Assembly: GCA_021234155.1 (NCBI GenBank) | Contig: JAJEKV010000002.1 | Span: forward strand, 8,162,811 to 8,226,810 | Length of the DNA: 64,000 nt | DNA from: Isoetes taiwanensis | Lineage: Eukaryota > Streptophyta > Lycopodiopsida > Isoetales > Isoetaceae | Reading direction: 5' to 3' | Part shown: piece after piece, positions 23,470 through 35,510 of the stretch | Numbering within the stretch: the first letter of the stretch is position 1 | How the letters are laid out: each line of letters starts with the position of its first letter | Position numbers and translations under genes: made by a program | Notes under the pieces: generated by a model | What the model saw: only the letters and a program-made list of their open reading frames with translations | Databases searched by the model: none | Told to the model about the DNA's origin: nothing

Positions 23470-24750
23470 ATGACATCCGCTTATTTTAGGGATTATTGCA
23501 ATGCTTATTTTAGGGATTATTGCAATGCTTATGAGAGCTATTTTGCTTGGTTTCGGTATGTAAATGAGCTCGAAGATCCTATCGCAGTTGATGAGGATGA
23601 GCCATTCGAAGACACCATGAGTTTTCAATGTGCATCTTCTATTTTACGTCTAGCTACAACATCTCGATTAAAAAAGACCACCAAGAAGATTCTAGGTTTG
23701 TCCAAAACAAACCAGTCAATGGGATAATATTGACAATCATGCATGGAGTTGTCTTCCATCATTCGGAGATGATATGTGGCATCAGTTCTACGGAATGACG
23801 AGAGGGTCATTAAAGAAACTGGTTGGCATTATTGTACCATACCTCATTAGACCAAGCCAGAAAGTTAGACCTTTTGTAGACTCTCGGAAAGTTGTAGCTA
23901 TGGTTCTCTATTTTTTTCTCATGGGAGATGCCTTTACATGCTGATGAAAGCTTGTATGTTGGAAAAGCCATTGTCCAGAAATACATCAAGGAGATGACAT
24001 TAGCTTTGGCTTCTAAGACCATGCTTTACAAGAAATTGCCTTACCCTCATATTAGAGCCTATGAAGGATTTTGTAGATGCCACATATTTGCCTAATATTT
24101 TCGGTATTGTTGATGGTTCTTACATATTCTTGTACAGGAACCCATGGAAGAAAGACAAAGGGGACGACTACTAAAACAGACATAAGAGGCATTCTTGCTT
24201 GATGCAAGGTGTGGTAACACACATTCTTGAATGTTTATTAATGTTTATGTTAGTAAGACAGGATCTATGCATAATTTCAATCAGTTCAAAAAGAGTCTAT
24301 TGTACAAGAGGTTTGCAACAAAGCAGATTCTGCAGCAGCCTATTGTCATATGAATGGTAAGAAAATTAACATAAAACATGAGATCCTTGATGCAGATGTG
24401 ACAATCAATATTCCGCCAATGTTGTTAGGTGATTCAGCATATCCAAGTAGAAGGCTTTTAATGAAGATTTTGCCAGAAGGTATAAAGTATTTTGAGATGT
24501 TTAACAAGAGGTTTTGCGAAGGCAGAGCTTTGCATATTCATGTTGGCAGGGCAGCAAGATCATTCATGCCACGTGTTTTATGGAACTTCTGCATAATGAA
24601 AGATTTGAAAATGGAGATGCTACCCTTGAAAGTCGACTTGCCAGACACAAACTATTATGAGACTAAAGAAATTAACAAGAAAATAAAAAAGGAAGGAGAC
24701 TTGATCAGACATGTCATCTACAAAAATAGGAATGGCAAAAATATAGCTTG
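23470..24750 (+). pseudogene. PIF/Harbinger transposase (DDE_Tnp_4), frameshifted
   Basis: The N-terminal part from ATG 23470 carries a 24-bp tandem duplication encoding AYFRDYCN twice. A frameshift near 23695 leads into WDNIDNHAWSCLPSFGDDMW, the region before the DDE domain, and then VDSRKVVAMVLYFFLMG. The catalytic core is scattered over frames. IFGIVDGSYIFL (about 24100) holds the first D. FINVYVSKTGSMHN (about 24235) has N where the second D normally sits. LLGDSAYPSRRLLMK (about 24423-24470) holds the third acidic residue. The C-terminal segment FMPRVLWNFCIMKD matches the usual helix. This family moves PIF and Tourist-type elements. The gene is dead and no ends were found. Confidence 0.8.
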
Positions 24751-26394
24751 ACTATTATTCTAGTGTTTCTAGGTTCTAGAAATTTGAGATCGTATACTTT
24801 GATTCATTCATTCATCTTCATTCATTCATCTTCATGCATTCATTGTCACAGTCTAAAATGCCAAATTGCACAAAACTACTTGATTTTTAACGATTTGTAT
24901 TCAATTGTGTATGTTTTTCCATTTGCAGAAAAAATTGTCTTGATTCAATTCAATCTCGGTAAAGTTTTGTGCAAATGTAGATATAGACGATTGGCCGAAA
25001 CTGCATATGAAAACTTTAAGCAAGTTAGAGATACAAGCATTTCAATGGAAGCCAATTTTTGGTCAATGGAGGTCAATTGTACCGCTACAGAATGTACATT
25101 TCTAGAAGTTGAGTATGACAATGAAATTGGTTATACATCAGATACATAAGAGCGTGAACTATTGTGTATTATGAATACCAATAGTAAAGCTGAAGATTCA
25201 ATCACAAACAGAAACCTAGGTGACAACAAATAGCCACATTGATCTGCAGTTCTTAAATAACAATGCAAGGCATAAAATAGAAGCTGAACAAGAGAAGTTT
25301 ATTCGTATGATTGAATTGTGTTACAGAAAATGGGTCAAAATAAACAATACAACATTGTTATCATTATCAAATCTTTGTGTCAATACTGCTTTCTGTTTAT
25401 CTGCTATGTGAAGATCTAACAATGTTTTAGGCATAAAAATTCTATATTTTCTTAACATTTCTAAGAAATCACTTGGAAAGATAAAATTTATTTCAAGCTT
25501 GCTTACAGAAAACCTAAATCAACATATAAACCTGTAACAACTATATTTAACAAGCCATTAGGCAGAAAACAAGAGTTAAGTGAGACAAGAGTTTATAAAA
25601 ATTAACAGTACAGGTTTAAGCAAAACTTTCATATATTAACACTTCATACGGTTACAAAAGACTATATTCTGCTGGTTTGATTTTTGGAAGCTGGTAGGCA
25701 GTTTCATATCACAGATTTACACAAAAAATCTTCACAAAAAAAGGAGAAGAAAAAAGGGACTAAATCCTTTTAATTAGTCGGGTAGAACACTATTTGCAAA
25801 CATGAAAGAAGTTAGGAGTCAGGCATCGCAGTTTTCACAAGAAACAATTGGGATTTTAACCTCCCAAAGGAACCATCTTCCATGATGCTTAAATGCACGT
25901 ACTCCACATGAGTTTTTCAGCTGGAAAGGTGCTTGTTCAGCCCAAACTACTAATTATGCCTCAATAGATGTTGCCCATGGAGAAGTAGCCAAGAACCACC
26001 CTCTAGGTTATACTAAAATGATGGAAACTCTTATGCTGGAGCTCTTTAACTTCGGTAGACTCCACAGTTATGGAGCTTGGAGCAGAAGATGCAGCAACTA
26101 TCATAGCCTAAGAATTAGAAGAAAAGAGTCAAGTGATCATAGGAAAATGGCATCAGACCATAACTTTATGCCTAGCCATCATGCAAGGCTTCAAATGAAA
26201 TGGGATGCGCGCAAGTCGAGGTGCAATTATGGAATTTAAAGAGACAATGTATGATTCCTTTTGGCATTTTATTCTAGACAAAGGAATATTACATCACCTT
26301 CCATAAAATTCCATGCCATAGATCTTGATATTTATGCCAATTCTTGATATGTTTGAGCAGATTTGGGGGTTGGGAGGGGGGGGAGGGGGGAGAG
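24751..26394. other. No recognised gene
   Basis: AT-rich DNA with short open frames that match nothing I recognise. Repeated TTCATTCATCTTCATTCATTC lies at about 24800-24845. G-rich runs (26365-26395) sit directly against the LTR at 26395. Confidence 0.4.
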
Positions 26395-27215
26395 GGATAC
26401 GAATATGGTAGGTCAAGGGGTGTGATCTTGGATGCTAGTCTTGGTGGAGTAGCATAGGTGTCTAAATTTGGCAAATTAGTGACAAGGCAAGACAATAAAG
26501 GCAACTTATGGTCTATATTTAATTGTGATGCTAAAAAGAAGAGGTCTATAAATAGAGGCTGAAATATAGCTACACATATCTCGGCCTCCAGAGCTCCGAT
26601 TGAGGCAGTTTTAATTCCCCAAAACCGTCTTGGAATCTAGTTTCTGAATTGGGGCAGTACTTTCCGTAATTAGTATGCATGAGGGAGATATGGACGAAAG
26701 AGTGACGGAGGGTCAAAGAAGACTGCTCTACTATTTCACTCTTGAATCTGATTCTAAGAAACCATTACTTTTTCTTACAGCTCCTGCTGTTCTTGTTCAA
26801 TAACCTATTACTATCCTTGAGCCTAACTCTTGGCATTCTTTATTGAGCTCCTAGCTCGAGGGAGGAGCTATTAGTGGAAGCTGATTGTCAAGCCTTGCCA
26901 TGATTCTGCCAGATCTTTGTGCCGATTGACCCGATTGGGCGGTGAACTACAATAGATTGGTTAGTGTATCTGGACCTAGCTCTGATGTTGGTGAACTAGA
27001 GCTTGGCCAATCTGAGTTATTCGTATAACTTGTATCCTGTATTTATTTGACCTGTATTTATTTCAAATGGAGATCTTTTTGTCATTCCTAACAATTTGAT
27101 TGTGGATTATAGCAATTCTGGATGGATTACAGATTGCGAGAAGAATTGTCTGAAGGAGTCTTGAATAAGAGTTTGGAGATATAAAAGGTATGGCTCATTG
27201 GTGTGATCCATAACA
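26395..27215 (+). repeat. LTR, upstream copy (Met-primed retrotransposon)
   Basis: Matches 31737-32577 along its length: shared GATACGAATATGGTAG start, CTATAAATAGA promoter-like box at 26546-26556, GATTGAGGCA, AACCATTACTTTTTC and GTGTGATCCATAACA end. The end is followed after two bases by TGGTATCAGAGCC (27218-27230), complementary to the 3' end of initiator tRNA-Met. The first two bases are GG rather than TG, so the left edge is slightly decayed. The TATAAATAG box probably drove the element's transcript. Confidence 0.85.
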
Positions 27216-28130
27216 CTTGGTATCAGAGCCTGGCTATTCTTGACGTTTTCATGTCATCCGATTGGTGCTGGACATTGCAAAATAGAATAAAGATTCTTAT
27301 CTGGCTATTCTTGATGTTTGCAAGTCATCTAGTTGGCATTGTGATTGGAAACTGGAATAGAAACCCTTATTTTGAGAACCCAAATGATTTCTCTCTGTGA
27401 ATTTAATTTATTTGATCTATTCTTACCAATCTGATCCTCTTGAGAGCAAGAGAACCTTCTAAAGTAGCCTTTGAATATCTGTACGACGAATTCTTTTTGT
27501 TGCAAAAAATATATATGAATCTATTAGGTGCAGATGATTTGGAATAAACAGTGGGACTGAGCTTATCCTACCTTATCAATCTATTTATTTTTGACAAAAT
27601 GGATCTCCTTCAAATCAAGCCTAACCAAAACTGACAATCCATATCGTTGGCCAGGATGGATCTCTGATTCAACTCTTCCTATATCAATGGTGGACGAATC
27701 TATTTCTATCCAAACTAATTCCAAAGTCCAAACAATGTAAACTGCATCTTTATGAGTCCCATTATTTATAGTTGCTGGTGATTAGACTTTACTTGTCAGT
27801 AATTGTGGTTAAAAAGTAGAGGATAGCGAACCTAATAAAGCTTTATGAACTGGTTGGTGCTATTAGAGGAATTGCAAATCTATTTTATGATTGTATTATA
27901 TCCTTCTAGCGGTTGTTCATACCATTAATTTTTGCATAATATTATAGTTGGTGCCTTAAGTATTTGATATTAATGGATGACATTGAAAATTGAAAATTTA
28001 GATTGGTGTCTAAAATTTACGCAGTAGTTGGTGCTACTGGTTGAGGTTTGTTCTTCAACAAAAATCTACTATTCTTTCTTAAACCTTACCATTCTTAGAA
28101 TTTAGAAGTCTGATTTTAGTTAATTACCTT
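27216..28130 (+). other. LTR-element internal region, left part
   Basis: Starts with the tRNA-Met primer site (27218-27230). No gag or pol motif can be read. The phrase GTTGGTGCT recurs several times here and in the right part (31485-31736), which ends in a purine tract (AAAGGGAGGAAT) against the downstream LTR. Without the hAT-like insert the internal region is only about 1.2 kb, so the element looks non-autonomous. Confidence 0.6.
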
Positions 28131-28440
28131 TAGTGTTGTCTCTAATTTTGTCTCAGCCTCAGAAGATGTAAAAATTTTGGCGAATATTTCTCAAATGAGA
28201 TTAGCAAATCTGGCGAAAGACCAATAACTCTCAAAGGATTTTTTACTTTACAAGGCGAATCTTAATGAAGAGCTAGCATTCATGGCAGATGTTCCAAAGG
28301 ATGGTACATTTGATGCAAAATACTTTTTAGGCACATTTATCAATTGTAATTGCAATTTTTGAAATGTTTAGTTGAAGTAAATGTTAATCATTGTACTTAC
28401 ATTATAAATGTAGTTATGAACACATAGTAGGATGAGGAGA

Positions 28441-28530
28441 AAATAGGAAGGAAGGAAGGAAGGAAGGTATTTTTATCGTCCACGGAGACCAATCGGTCTA
28501 TAGGACCAAGGGGAGAAGGGTTAATAAAGT
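28441..28530 (-). mobile_element. Severely truncated LINE 3' end with (TTCC) tail
   Basis: On the minus strand: a stem-loop AGACC-GATT-GGTCT (28499-28486), CCGTGGACG, an A-rich run, then about five TTCC units (28467-28446). It matches the 3' ends at 37.8 and 53.5 kb. Only some 60-90 bp of the element are present, so it is either an extreme 5' truncation or a short non-coding parasite sharing the tail. Confidence 0.8.
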
Positions 28531-30204
28531 AATTATTCTCGCTTCAATTTTTTCCTAGATTATTGTTGGGCAACATTGCCAAATGTATTTAGTTTCTGCT
28601 CCTTTTTTTTCCTAAATTATTGTTGGGCAACATTGCCAAATGTATTTAGTGTCAATTCTATAGAAATGTTACTATTGTTGCCTAGATTCCATGGACATTA
28701 TTGTGAATTAAATTCCATATACAAATTGTTTGAACTTTAACATATGTGTGGGGAGTGCTTGTGGTCTGAACTTTGGAGTCACTTAAGTGGGGAAAATGTT
28801 TGTGGCCTATATTTTGCAGTCACTATTTGTTGGCCTAAACTGTTTTTGTGGTGAGAATCTATATAACGATATCTATTTTGAATCGTATTCTATATAAAAA
28901 ACATTGGTGGCCAAACATTCCTAAAAAATTGATTATGAGAATTTATTATGATCCACTCCCATCAACATACGACCAAACACAGTCAGCATTCTCATAAAAC
29001 CTTTTTATGTGCGAAGCAAATCAGTCAATTGATTTTACGATGAGAGCCCATTTAAAAAATTTAGATCTAACACTAATTCTCATTCTGACAATATGAATTC
29101 AGTTTGTCTATTGCTCATGTATGCTCTTGGCTTGCCAATGAAGTGAACTAGTTTTCTTTGTAAATTGTCCATGGCCTGTGCCCAATATCAAGGATAAGAA
29201 GGAATATAGAGGTTCCGGGCAGCTAAATAGCACTCATAAGAGCAAGATCATCAAAAATCTGTAACTATCACTTCTAGACAGTTTACAAAATGGAAGGGCT
29301 TATACAGATGTATCATAAAACAATAAGCTCTTAGCCAATGTCATATGTAAATGTTGTACCTTTCGTAAATGTAAGCATTTGGTAAGTATAAACTCTTGTC
29401 TCGCTTCTGAATACTAGTAATGCTGCATGTAAACTTGTGAAAACTTATGCCAGCAACTAAGGCTGCTATATACTTTTGGACAAAAATCTTCGGAACTTTG
29501 CACAGCAAAGAGTACATCTGAAATAATTAGAAAGCCTCAATATACATGCATGTATAGCCTCCAATTGACTTATCTTTATGTGATCATACATCCAAAATGC
29601 AAGAAAGCACCTCCTGAAAAATAAGGAAAAGAATTATAGCTAGGATGTCTGTAAGCATGCATAGGACTGCTATGGAATAGTAATTAGGGTTACGTGTTCT
29701 TCATATATATCAACCTTCAAGAAAATCCAACCTGTGATGCAGCAATAGAACCATGTTAAAGGGAAGTAAATCTCCATGGTAAATATAATTTCTCGGATGA
29801 AGTTTAATGTTTAATTAGAATGTATTTTTTCTTGTATGCATTACAACCAAAATAGAAAGTTCATAGTTATGATAAAAAATAATGATGTGCTTAATAAACT
29901 GTGGTCTTTGGATAATATTTCTTGAAATAATGTGGGTAAAATCTGTGATTTCTTTATCACATTCCACTGAAATGTTAAATAACAATCTTTACCTGGGAAA
30001 ACCCAATGCCAATTGTTAGAACCTGCGTTAATGCTCTTCTGCATCCCATCTTAGTATACACAAAGCAGCATGTTCAGACTTGCTTATGATCCCATCCCAA
30101 AGTAAATTAGAATGCTCTATGGCAGTATACATTTGAAACTTACGTCTACTCTACAACTGCCAATAAAGTCTCCTGTGTAAAAGCACAATTCTTCTTTAAA
30201 TTCA

Positions 30205-30285
30205 CATAAATAGAATAGAATAGAATAGATTTTTTAACGTCCACGGAGACCAATAGGTCATGGGACCCATACCAAAGAAACAAAG
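30205..30285 (-). mobile_element. Severely truncated LINE 3' end with (TATTC) tail
   Basis: On the minus strand: GGGTCCCATGACC-TATT-GGTCTCCGTGGACG followed by TTAAAAAA and four TATTC-type units (30228-30210). Same 3' module as the copies at 28.4, 37.8 and 53.5 kb, but with a different simple-repeat tail. Confidence 0.8.
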
Positions 30286-31736
30286 AATTGACATGATATG
30301 ATTTGTATGCAAAGCAATAATATGAAAATAACATACCTTTGTAGGACCAAGTGTAGATCATGATACTAGTCATGATGGGACCCTGAAGGTATGAAAGTAA
30401 AATAAGCATCAAAGTAAGACTCCTTCAAGAGAAGAAAAAAAAAAAAAAGACAAGTAGCCTAGTTAAAATGTAGTTTACTGGAAAATAACACTTTGTTACA
30501 AAGCCTTAGTCTCATTTTTTGCACAGGTTCTTATTCCTTAGCAGTATTATTTGCTCTTGCCTGCTTCAAGTTCTCCATCCTCTAGGAAAGGTTGCATAAA
30601 CAAATAAACAAGCCTCTGCACTGGACAAGGCAACCTTTGTTGGTATTCTTCATATTGACCATTTCCAGAGTTGTGCCCTAGACATTCTCAAAGCTTTGGC
30701 TCTAGAAAACGATATAGGCAATGCAATAGGTTTTCTCATGCATTTAGCAAACTCTTCAAGTAGCCAACTGCTTGGCGTGGCGTAAATCAAGAAAACGTAT
30801 GAAAATAATAAGAGGTAAGGATGCGCTTTCTAAAATTACCAAGTGGGAAAAAATATTGAAGAGAAGCAATGCCAGGATCACTGCAGTTCAGAATATCAAC
30901 ATGCACCTGCAAACCTTCTTAGGAGCTTTTGTGGTCATCTGCTTGATGAGAAAAGGAAACAGCCAACCACCTAATATATTCTAAGAAAACTCAAACATTC
31001 AACAACCAGAAAGTAAATTACTGGAAGCTTACATCATCTTGCTGCATATCTGTTTTGAAGAACAAGGGATGAGATTCCGGAAGCTCTATGAAACTTTAAT
31101 CTGCACTTCACCGGACTTCACTACCTAGCCTCTGCCATCATTCACTAGAGCTTGTTATATTGCTCGCCATGAGAGCTACCACAAAAATTTCAAATATTTC
31201 AAGGATCAACTTGCCGTAAACCTAATCACCAGAAGACTGGTAATGGCGAATCCAGAGTCCCTACTCCTCAAAGATGTCGAAACTTGGCTAAATCTCTCCC
31301 ATCATGTTGCGTAGGTTAGGCGAAGCTCAACCTGCTCGCCGGAAGACCAGACAAAAAAATTGGCTAATATTTGTTTCCCACCATTTTCTTTAACCTAACC
31401 ATAATTCGTGCCATTTTTTTAAAAAACATGACAATATTCGCCTTTTGGCGAATATTCGCCCTTACAGACAACACTAATTACCTTGATAATTGTCTTTCAA
31501 TTCAACCCTTTCAATAATTTACTCCAATCCTTAGCGTTAACAATTGTGAATGCAATAAATAGTTGGTGCTATTTATGTGATCATAACCCTAGCCTTTGGA
31601 CCCTGAAACAAATTGAGTTGGTACTCGTGTACAAATGGATTGAATGAGCTGGTGCTCATATGACATAAATTGAGCTGGTGCTCAACTTGTGGTTCACGGT
31701 TACAACTGAGGTCAGTTGCTTTCTAAAGGGAGGAAT

Positions 31737-32577
31737 TGATACGAATATGGTAGATAGGGGGCGTGGTCTTGGACTTTAGCCTTGGTGTACTAGTATGGGT
31801 GTCTAAGTTTAGCAAATTATTTGACAAGGCAAGGCAATAAATGCAACCTATGATCTATATTTAATTATGATGCTAAAAAGACTTGCTAAATAAAAAAGGC
31901 TAAAGTCATAGGAGAGGTCTATAAATAGAAGCTGAACTTCAATTACACATATCTCGACCACTAGAGCCCGATTGAGGCAATTTGTACTCCGCCAAAGCTG
32001 TCTCGAAGTCTAGTCTCCCAATTGGGGTGGAACTTTTCGTAGTTAGTCCATATGAGAAAGATATGGTCAAAAGAGTGATAGGGGGTCAAAGAAGAAGTCA
32101 AAGAGTTTGATTCTAAGAAACCATTACTTTTTCCTAGAGCTCCTACTGTTCTTGTTCAATAACCTATTATTATCCCTAAGCCTAGCTCTTGGCATTCTTT
32201 ATTGAGGACTGCTTGCTCGAGGAAGGAGCTACTAGTGGAAGTTGATTGTCAGGCCTTGCCATAATTCTGCCAGATCTTAGCGCCGATTGATCAGGTTGGG
32301 TGGTAACCATAGATTGATTATTGTATCTAGACCTAACTCTGGTTTTGGTGAACTAGAGCTTGGCCAACCTGAGTTATTCGTGTAACTCGTATCATGTGTT
32401 TCTTTGAGTTGTGTTAATTTCAAATAGAGATCTTTTTATCATTGCTAACAGCTTGATTATAGATTATGTAGCATTTTTGGATGGATTACAGATTGCGAGA
32501 CCAAGAATTGTCTGAAGAAGTGTTGAATAAGAGTTTAGAGATATAAAAGATATGGTCCATTGGTGTGATCCATAACA
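31737..32577 (+). repeat. LTR, downstream copy
   Basis: Begins TGATACGAATATGG directly after the purine tract AAAGGGAGGAAT and ends CCATAACA, so it has the TG...CA termini. It has the same TATAAATAG box (31920-31928) as the upstream copy and about 30 extra bases upstream of it. Unexpectedly it is followed by a second primer-site-like TTGGTATCGGAGCC and about 80 bp of internal sequence matching that after the first LTR. This suggests a tandem (LTR-internal-LTR-internal) remnant. Confidence 0.85.
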
Positions 32578-33019
32578 ATTGGTATCGGAGCCTGGCTATT
32601 TTTGATGTTTGCAAGTCATCTGGTTAGTGCTGGAGATTACAAACTGGAATAGAGATTGTTATCGGAGCCAATGTTCAATTCCTCGTAGTAGCATTCGTGT
32701 GTTCTACATGCTTGAGCACAAGCATTTCGAGGAAGGGGAGGATTTGATATGGTCTGTGGGGTTATGAGATAAAGCCTCGTAGAGGTTGAGGCTCATGAAA
32801 GATCTGCCCTTTTGGTGCGTTGGTTATCACTAGAGGTGCTAATGCGTAACATTCCGATGATAGTAGTTTTTGTTGCTGGCTTTAGAGGAATCGTTTGATA
32901 AGGAATAATATACAGATGGTAGATTGTGGTTGAGAAAGTGGGGGCTCGACATTGAGGAACTAGTATGGAATGGGAGAAGGACCCAAGAATGGGTTACAAA
33001 GACAATGTCAAACTGTATT
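32578..33019 (+). other. Second internal remnant and start of another LTR-like sequence
   Basis: 32578-32660 repeats the beginning of the internal region. After a break, the sequence TTTCGAGGAAGGGGAGGATT at about 32716-32735 has the look of a coding end plus polypurine tract and is followed by TGATATGGTCTGTGGGG, a plausible LTR start. The rest is unassigned. Confidence 0.4.
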
Positions 33020-33586
33020 TGTTCTAGGCTGGGCATGAAAATACTACACTACAGGGAAAGATGAACCCTATGTTGCAGAGATGAGCTATTTGCATGACAA
33101 TCTCTCCCAAAAAAAGAACATGTGATCTGTAGGATGAGGCTAAGTGCTCATCACCTTGGTGTTGAGATTGGTCATGAAAATTGTACACAAACACAGGCTC
33201 TGTTAAGCATGTGGAGCAAATGAGGTTGAAGATGAAGAACATGTAATTCTACAGTGTCCAGCATATCAAGCTATATAAGATAGGTTTGGGTTTGAAAATA
33301 TGGGTCTTATATCCCTTTTCTGCTAGCTAGCAACTGAGTGGCAAACTTTTTGATAAATGCATTACAAATAGGCGAAACAATGAAGATATTCTAAGTTAAG
33401 AAGATGAGGGAGAGCCTGACAATGGGCCTTTGAATACGGGGAGTCTTCTCACGAGAATTTGGTCAGTTCCGAAACTATTTTTTTAGACGTCTCATAGACT
33501 TGGTGGTCTATAAAAGATGGAATAACACACTACACTTCTCTCTCTCGTCTCTCCCTCCCTCCCTCCCTCCCTCCCTCCCTCCTATT
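33020..33586 (+). mobile_element. LINE 3' fragment with (TCCC) tail
   Basis: 33130-33180 reads MRLSAHHLGVEIGHENC, and after one frameshift ACGANEVEDEEHVILQCPAY (33207 on). This is the ORF2 C-terminal cysteine/histidine motif of the same LINE family. The stem-loop AGACT-TGGT-GGTCT lies at 33496-33509, and (TCCC) repeats at 33545-33584 end the copy. The 5' part is missing. Confidence 0.75.
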
Positions 33587-33645
33587 GTCATTCCCTCACC
33601 CCCTTTTGGAGATGGCATCCTATTGTCGTTCCCTCATGCCCCTTT

Positions 33646-34795
33646 TTTGTGATCCAATATTCCAATTCATCTATGAAAATGCCAAATAAAGTTGGAAACA
33701 ACGGACATCCCTATTTAACCCCAACAATACTATATACAAACTCTTTGCATTTCTCTACTAAAGGAGAAGCGACTGCTTTTTTCATGGACGACGGAATTCC
33801 TATTTGCTCCATTCATTCCCATAAATTGCCTCTCCTAACCATGTCAAAAGCCTTGGTTAGATCCACAAATAGTGCGAATAGAGATTTCTTCGTCTTTTTA
33901 ATAAAGAGCATGGCTGCTCTAAGAGTTAGAAGATGGTCTATGATAGATTTTCTAGGTCTGGACCCCGCTTGGCCTTTTGCTCTCACACCATGGTTCTCGG
34001 CTCACAAACTTATTTTTTGTTCAACAATCAATACAAAAAGATTTGAGAAAATACTGGTCACCACTATCATTCGATAGTTTTCTTGATCAGTTTCATTCCC
34101 TACCTTATGGATCGGTACTGCTCTGTTTATTTGCAATGTGGATGGGAAACCTTTTTTTACTGCTGCATTTAACATCTTGACTATAATTAGCATGGTGTTT
34201 AGGCCTGTCCATTTAAGCATTTATGCAATCAACCCTGTTGCATCCCTTGCTTTACCATTGGCGAGTTTCTGCAGCCCCTTATTTACGTCCTCCTTTGTTA
34301 TCTCCATAGTTTTGTTATTGCGTGGTAAACTATCATCCACATTAGCAATATGATATAATGTATTCAGATGTCTTAGTAAATTCTCTGCCTCCAACTTGAT
34401 AGCAAGTCTTTTGTTATCTTTCAATCTGTTCCATAAATCTTTTGGATTGGCAATGAGTTCCATAACTAGCTCTTCTTGTTTTTTTCTCAAAAATTCCCTT
34501 TTCTTGTACCTCAACAACTTGAAATATGTGCTCCTGATGATTGATTTCTCCTGCCGACTTGCCTTCTTATATTGTTCTCTTTCTGCCATGCATTCTGCAT
34601 CAAACCAAATGTTGCATGGGAGTTCCTTTGCTTTTCTATACGAAATAAAACATCTTTCTGATGTTTCTAGAAGCATGTTTGTGAGCATTGTGCTGATTTA
34701 TGCAGCAGTGGCTGGCCATGATAGAGCTTGCAACTTTTCTTTGCACATGTTCTTATATATATCTGTTTTCTGGTAACTCATTTTCAATCCTCCAT
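33646..34795 (-). pseudogene. LINE reverse transcriptase fragment, minus strand
   Basis: From 34776 down: a linker with LPCNIWFDAECMAEREQYKK, NPKDLWNRLKDNKR and EDVNKGLQKLANGKARDATG (to 34221). Next comes AVKKGFPSTLQINRAVPIHK (34168-34109) and then the RT core in shifted frames below 34000, including a GQAGFRP-like stretch, LFVDLTKAFD and a GCPLFPTLFGIFIDELE-like stretch near 33700. It resembles the LINE at 19.7-23 kb more than the L1. The endonuclease piece at 35275-35510 is on the same strand in the right order, so both are one element split by a later insertion. Confidence 0.75.
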
Positions 34796-34819
34796 ACTTG
34801 TTGCCTTTGTTGCTTGTGC

Positions 34820-35075
34820 AACAGCATGGATTTTTGGATCGGTGAGCAGCCATAGTCATCCTGGCAACGGTTTTTTCCCAGGTGGTTTTTAATCCGGGTC
34901 ATGATGGTTGTGTTCTAGCTCACGTTGTGCTTTGGTTTAAGGGCTTCGGCCCATGTTCTTGTTTGGACTTCGGTCCAGGACTTCGGTCCCTTATGTACTT
35001 GGTCCCATAACCCGATTGGGTTCCGTGGACGTTAAAAATTTTTCCTTCCTTCCTTCCTTCCTTCCTTTCTTTTGT
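34820..35075 (+). mobile_element. LINE 3' end with (TTCC) tail
   Basis: Non-coding 3' region ending in GGTCCCAT, the stem-loop AACCC-GATT-GGGTT (35010-35023), CCGTGGACG, TTAAAAA and a TTCC array (about 35046-35072). An upstream GTGGTTTTTAATCC block (34881-34894) matches one in the 37.7-kb copy. Two stem base pairs differ from the other copies and both are compensated. It lies inside, and opposite to, the minus-strand LINE. Confidence 0.85.
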
Positions 35076-35274
35076 ACAGGAATTCGTTTTCGGATTTCAA
35101 GCTTAATTACAATCGATACATGATCCCTCCAACTGTGAATGCCAATATTTCGTCGATGAATTGAGCTTGGGTGATCACCAAATGTATGATGCTAGAACCT
35201 CTCCCCCCTGTCCCGTTTGAAGTGTATTTATGATGCCTGCAAAACGAGGTATCTATTCTATTCTATTCTATAAA
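35076..35274 (+). other. Unassigned segment ending in (TTCTA) repeats
   Basis: Follows the TTCC tail and ends with TATTCTATTCTATTCTAT at about 35253-35272, a tail like that of the copy at 30.2 kb. No stem-loop is visible. It may be part of another LINE 3' end. Confidence 0.35.
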
Positions 35275-35510
35275 AAATGAGCATTCCTAGCCCCCACACA
35301 TATTGAGCAAATGATTCCCTTGTGGCCTACTGTATCCATATGAATCTGACGTTTTCCTAGCGCAGCCCGCTTTCTCCATCTCTTCATCATCCATTCTTTC
35401 CATCCATATGGGTTCCCCTGATTGACCGCATATATGCTTGTTTGTCTGCAACTCTTCCATTAAAATCTCCCATTATGACTATATCTCTGAAACTAGTCAT
35501 ATGTATTAGA
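35275..35510 (-). pseudogene. LINE endonuclease fragment, minus strand
   Basis: Encodes SFRDIVIMGDFNGRVADKQ (about 35500-35440), which contains the GDFN motif of the AP-type endonuclease. It continues toward lower coordinates as SIRGTHMDGKNG and then, in another frame, RWRKRAALGKRQIHMDT. It is the upstream part of the minus-strand LINE whose RT lies at 33646-34795. A-rich runs (35525-35545) flank it. Confidence 0.7.

Larger units (their letters stand above)
28131..31476. mobile_element. hAT-like non-autonomous DNA transposon
   Basis: The ends are inverted repeats: TAGTGTTGTCTCTAA at the left and the complement of TAGTGTTGTCTGTAA at the right (14 of 15 match). The 8-bp direct repeat ATTACCTT flanks it exactly (28123-28130 and 31477-31484). 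An 8-bp duplication with TAGTG ends is the hAT signature. GGCGAA/TTCGCC words cluster near both ends, as expected of subterminal binding sites. No transposase can be read in 3.35 kb. Two short LINE 3' ends have since inserted into it. Confidence 0.85.

Noticed and set aside
2180-24845. CRISPR-like or prokaryotic features in regularly spaced repeats
   Set aside because: Spacers are short and variable, the context is eukaryotic with introns and retrotransposons, and no cas-like genes exist.
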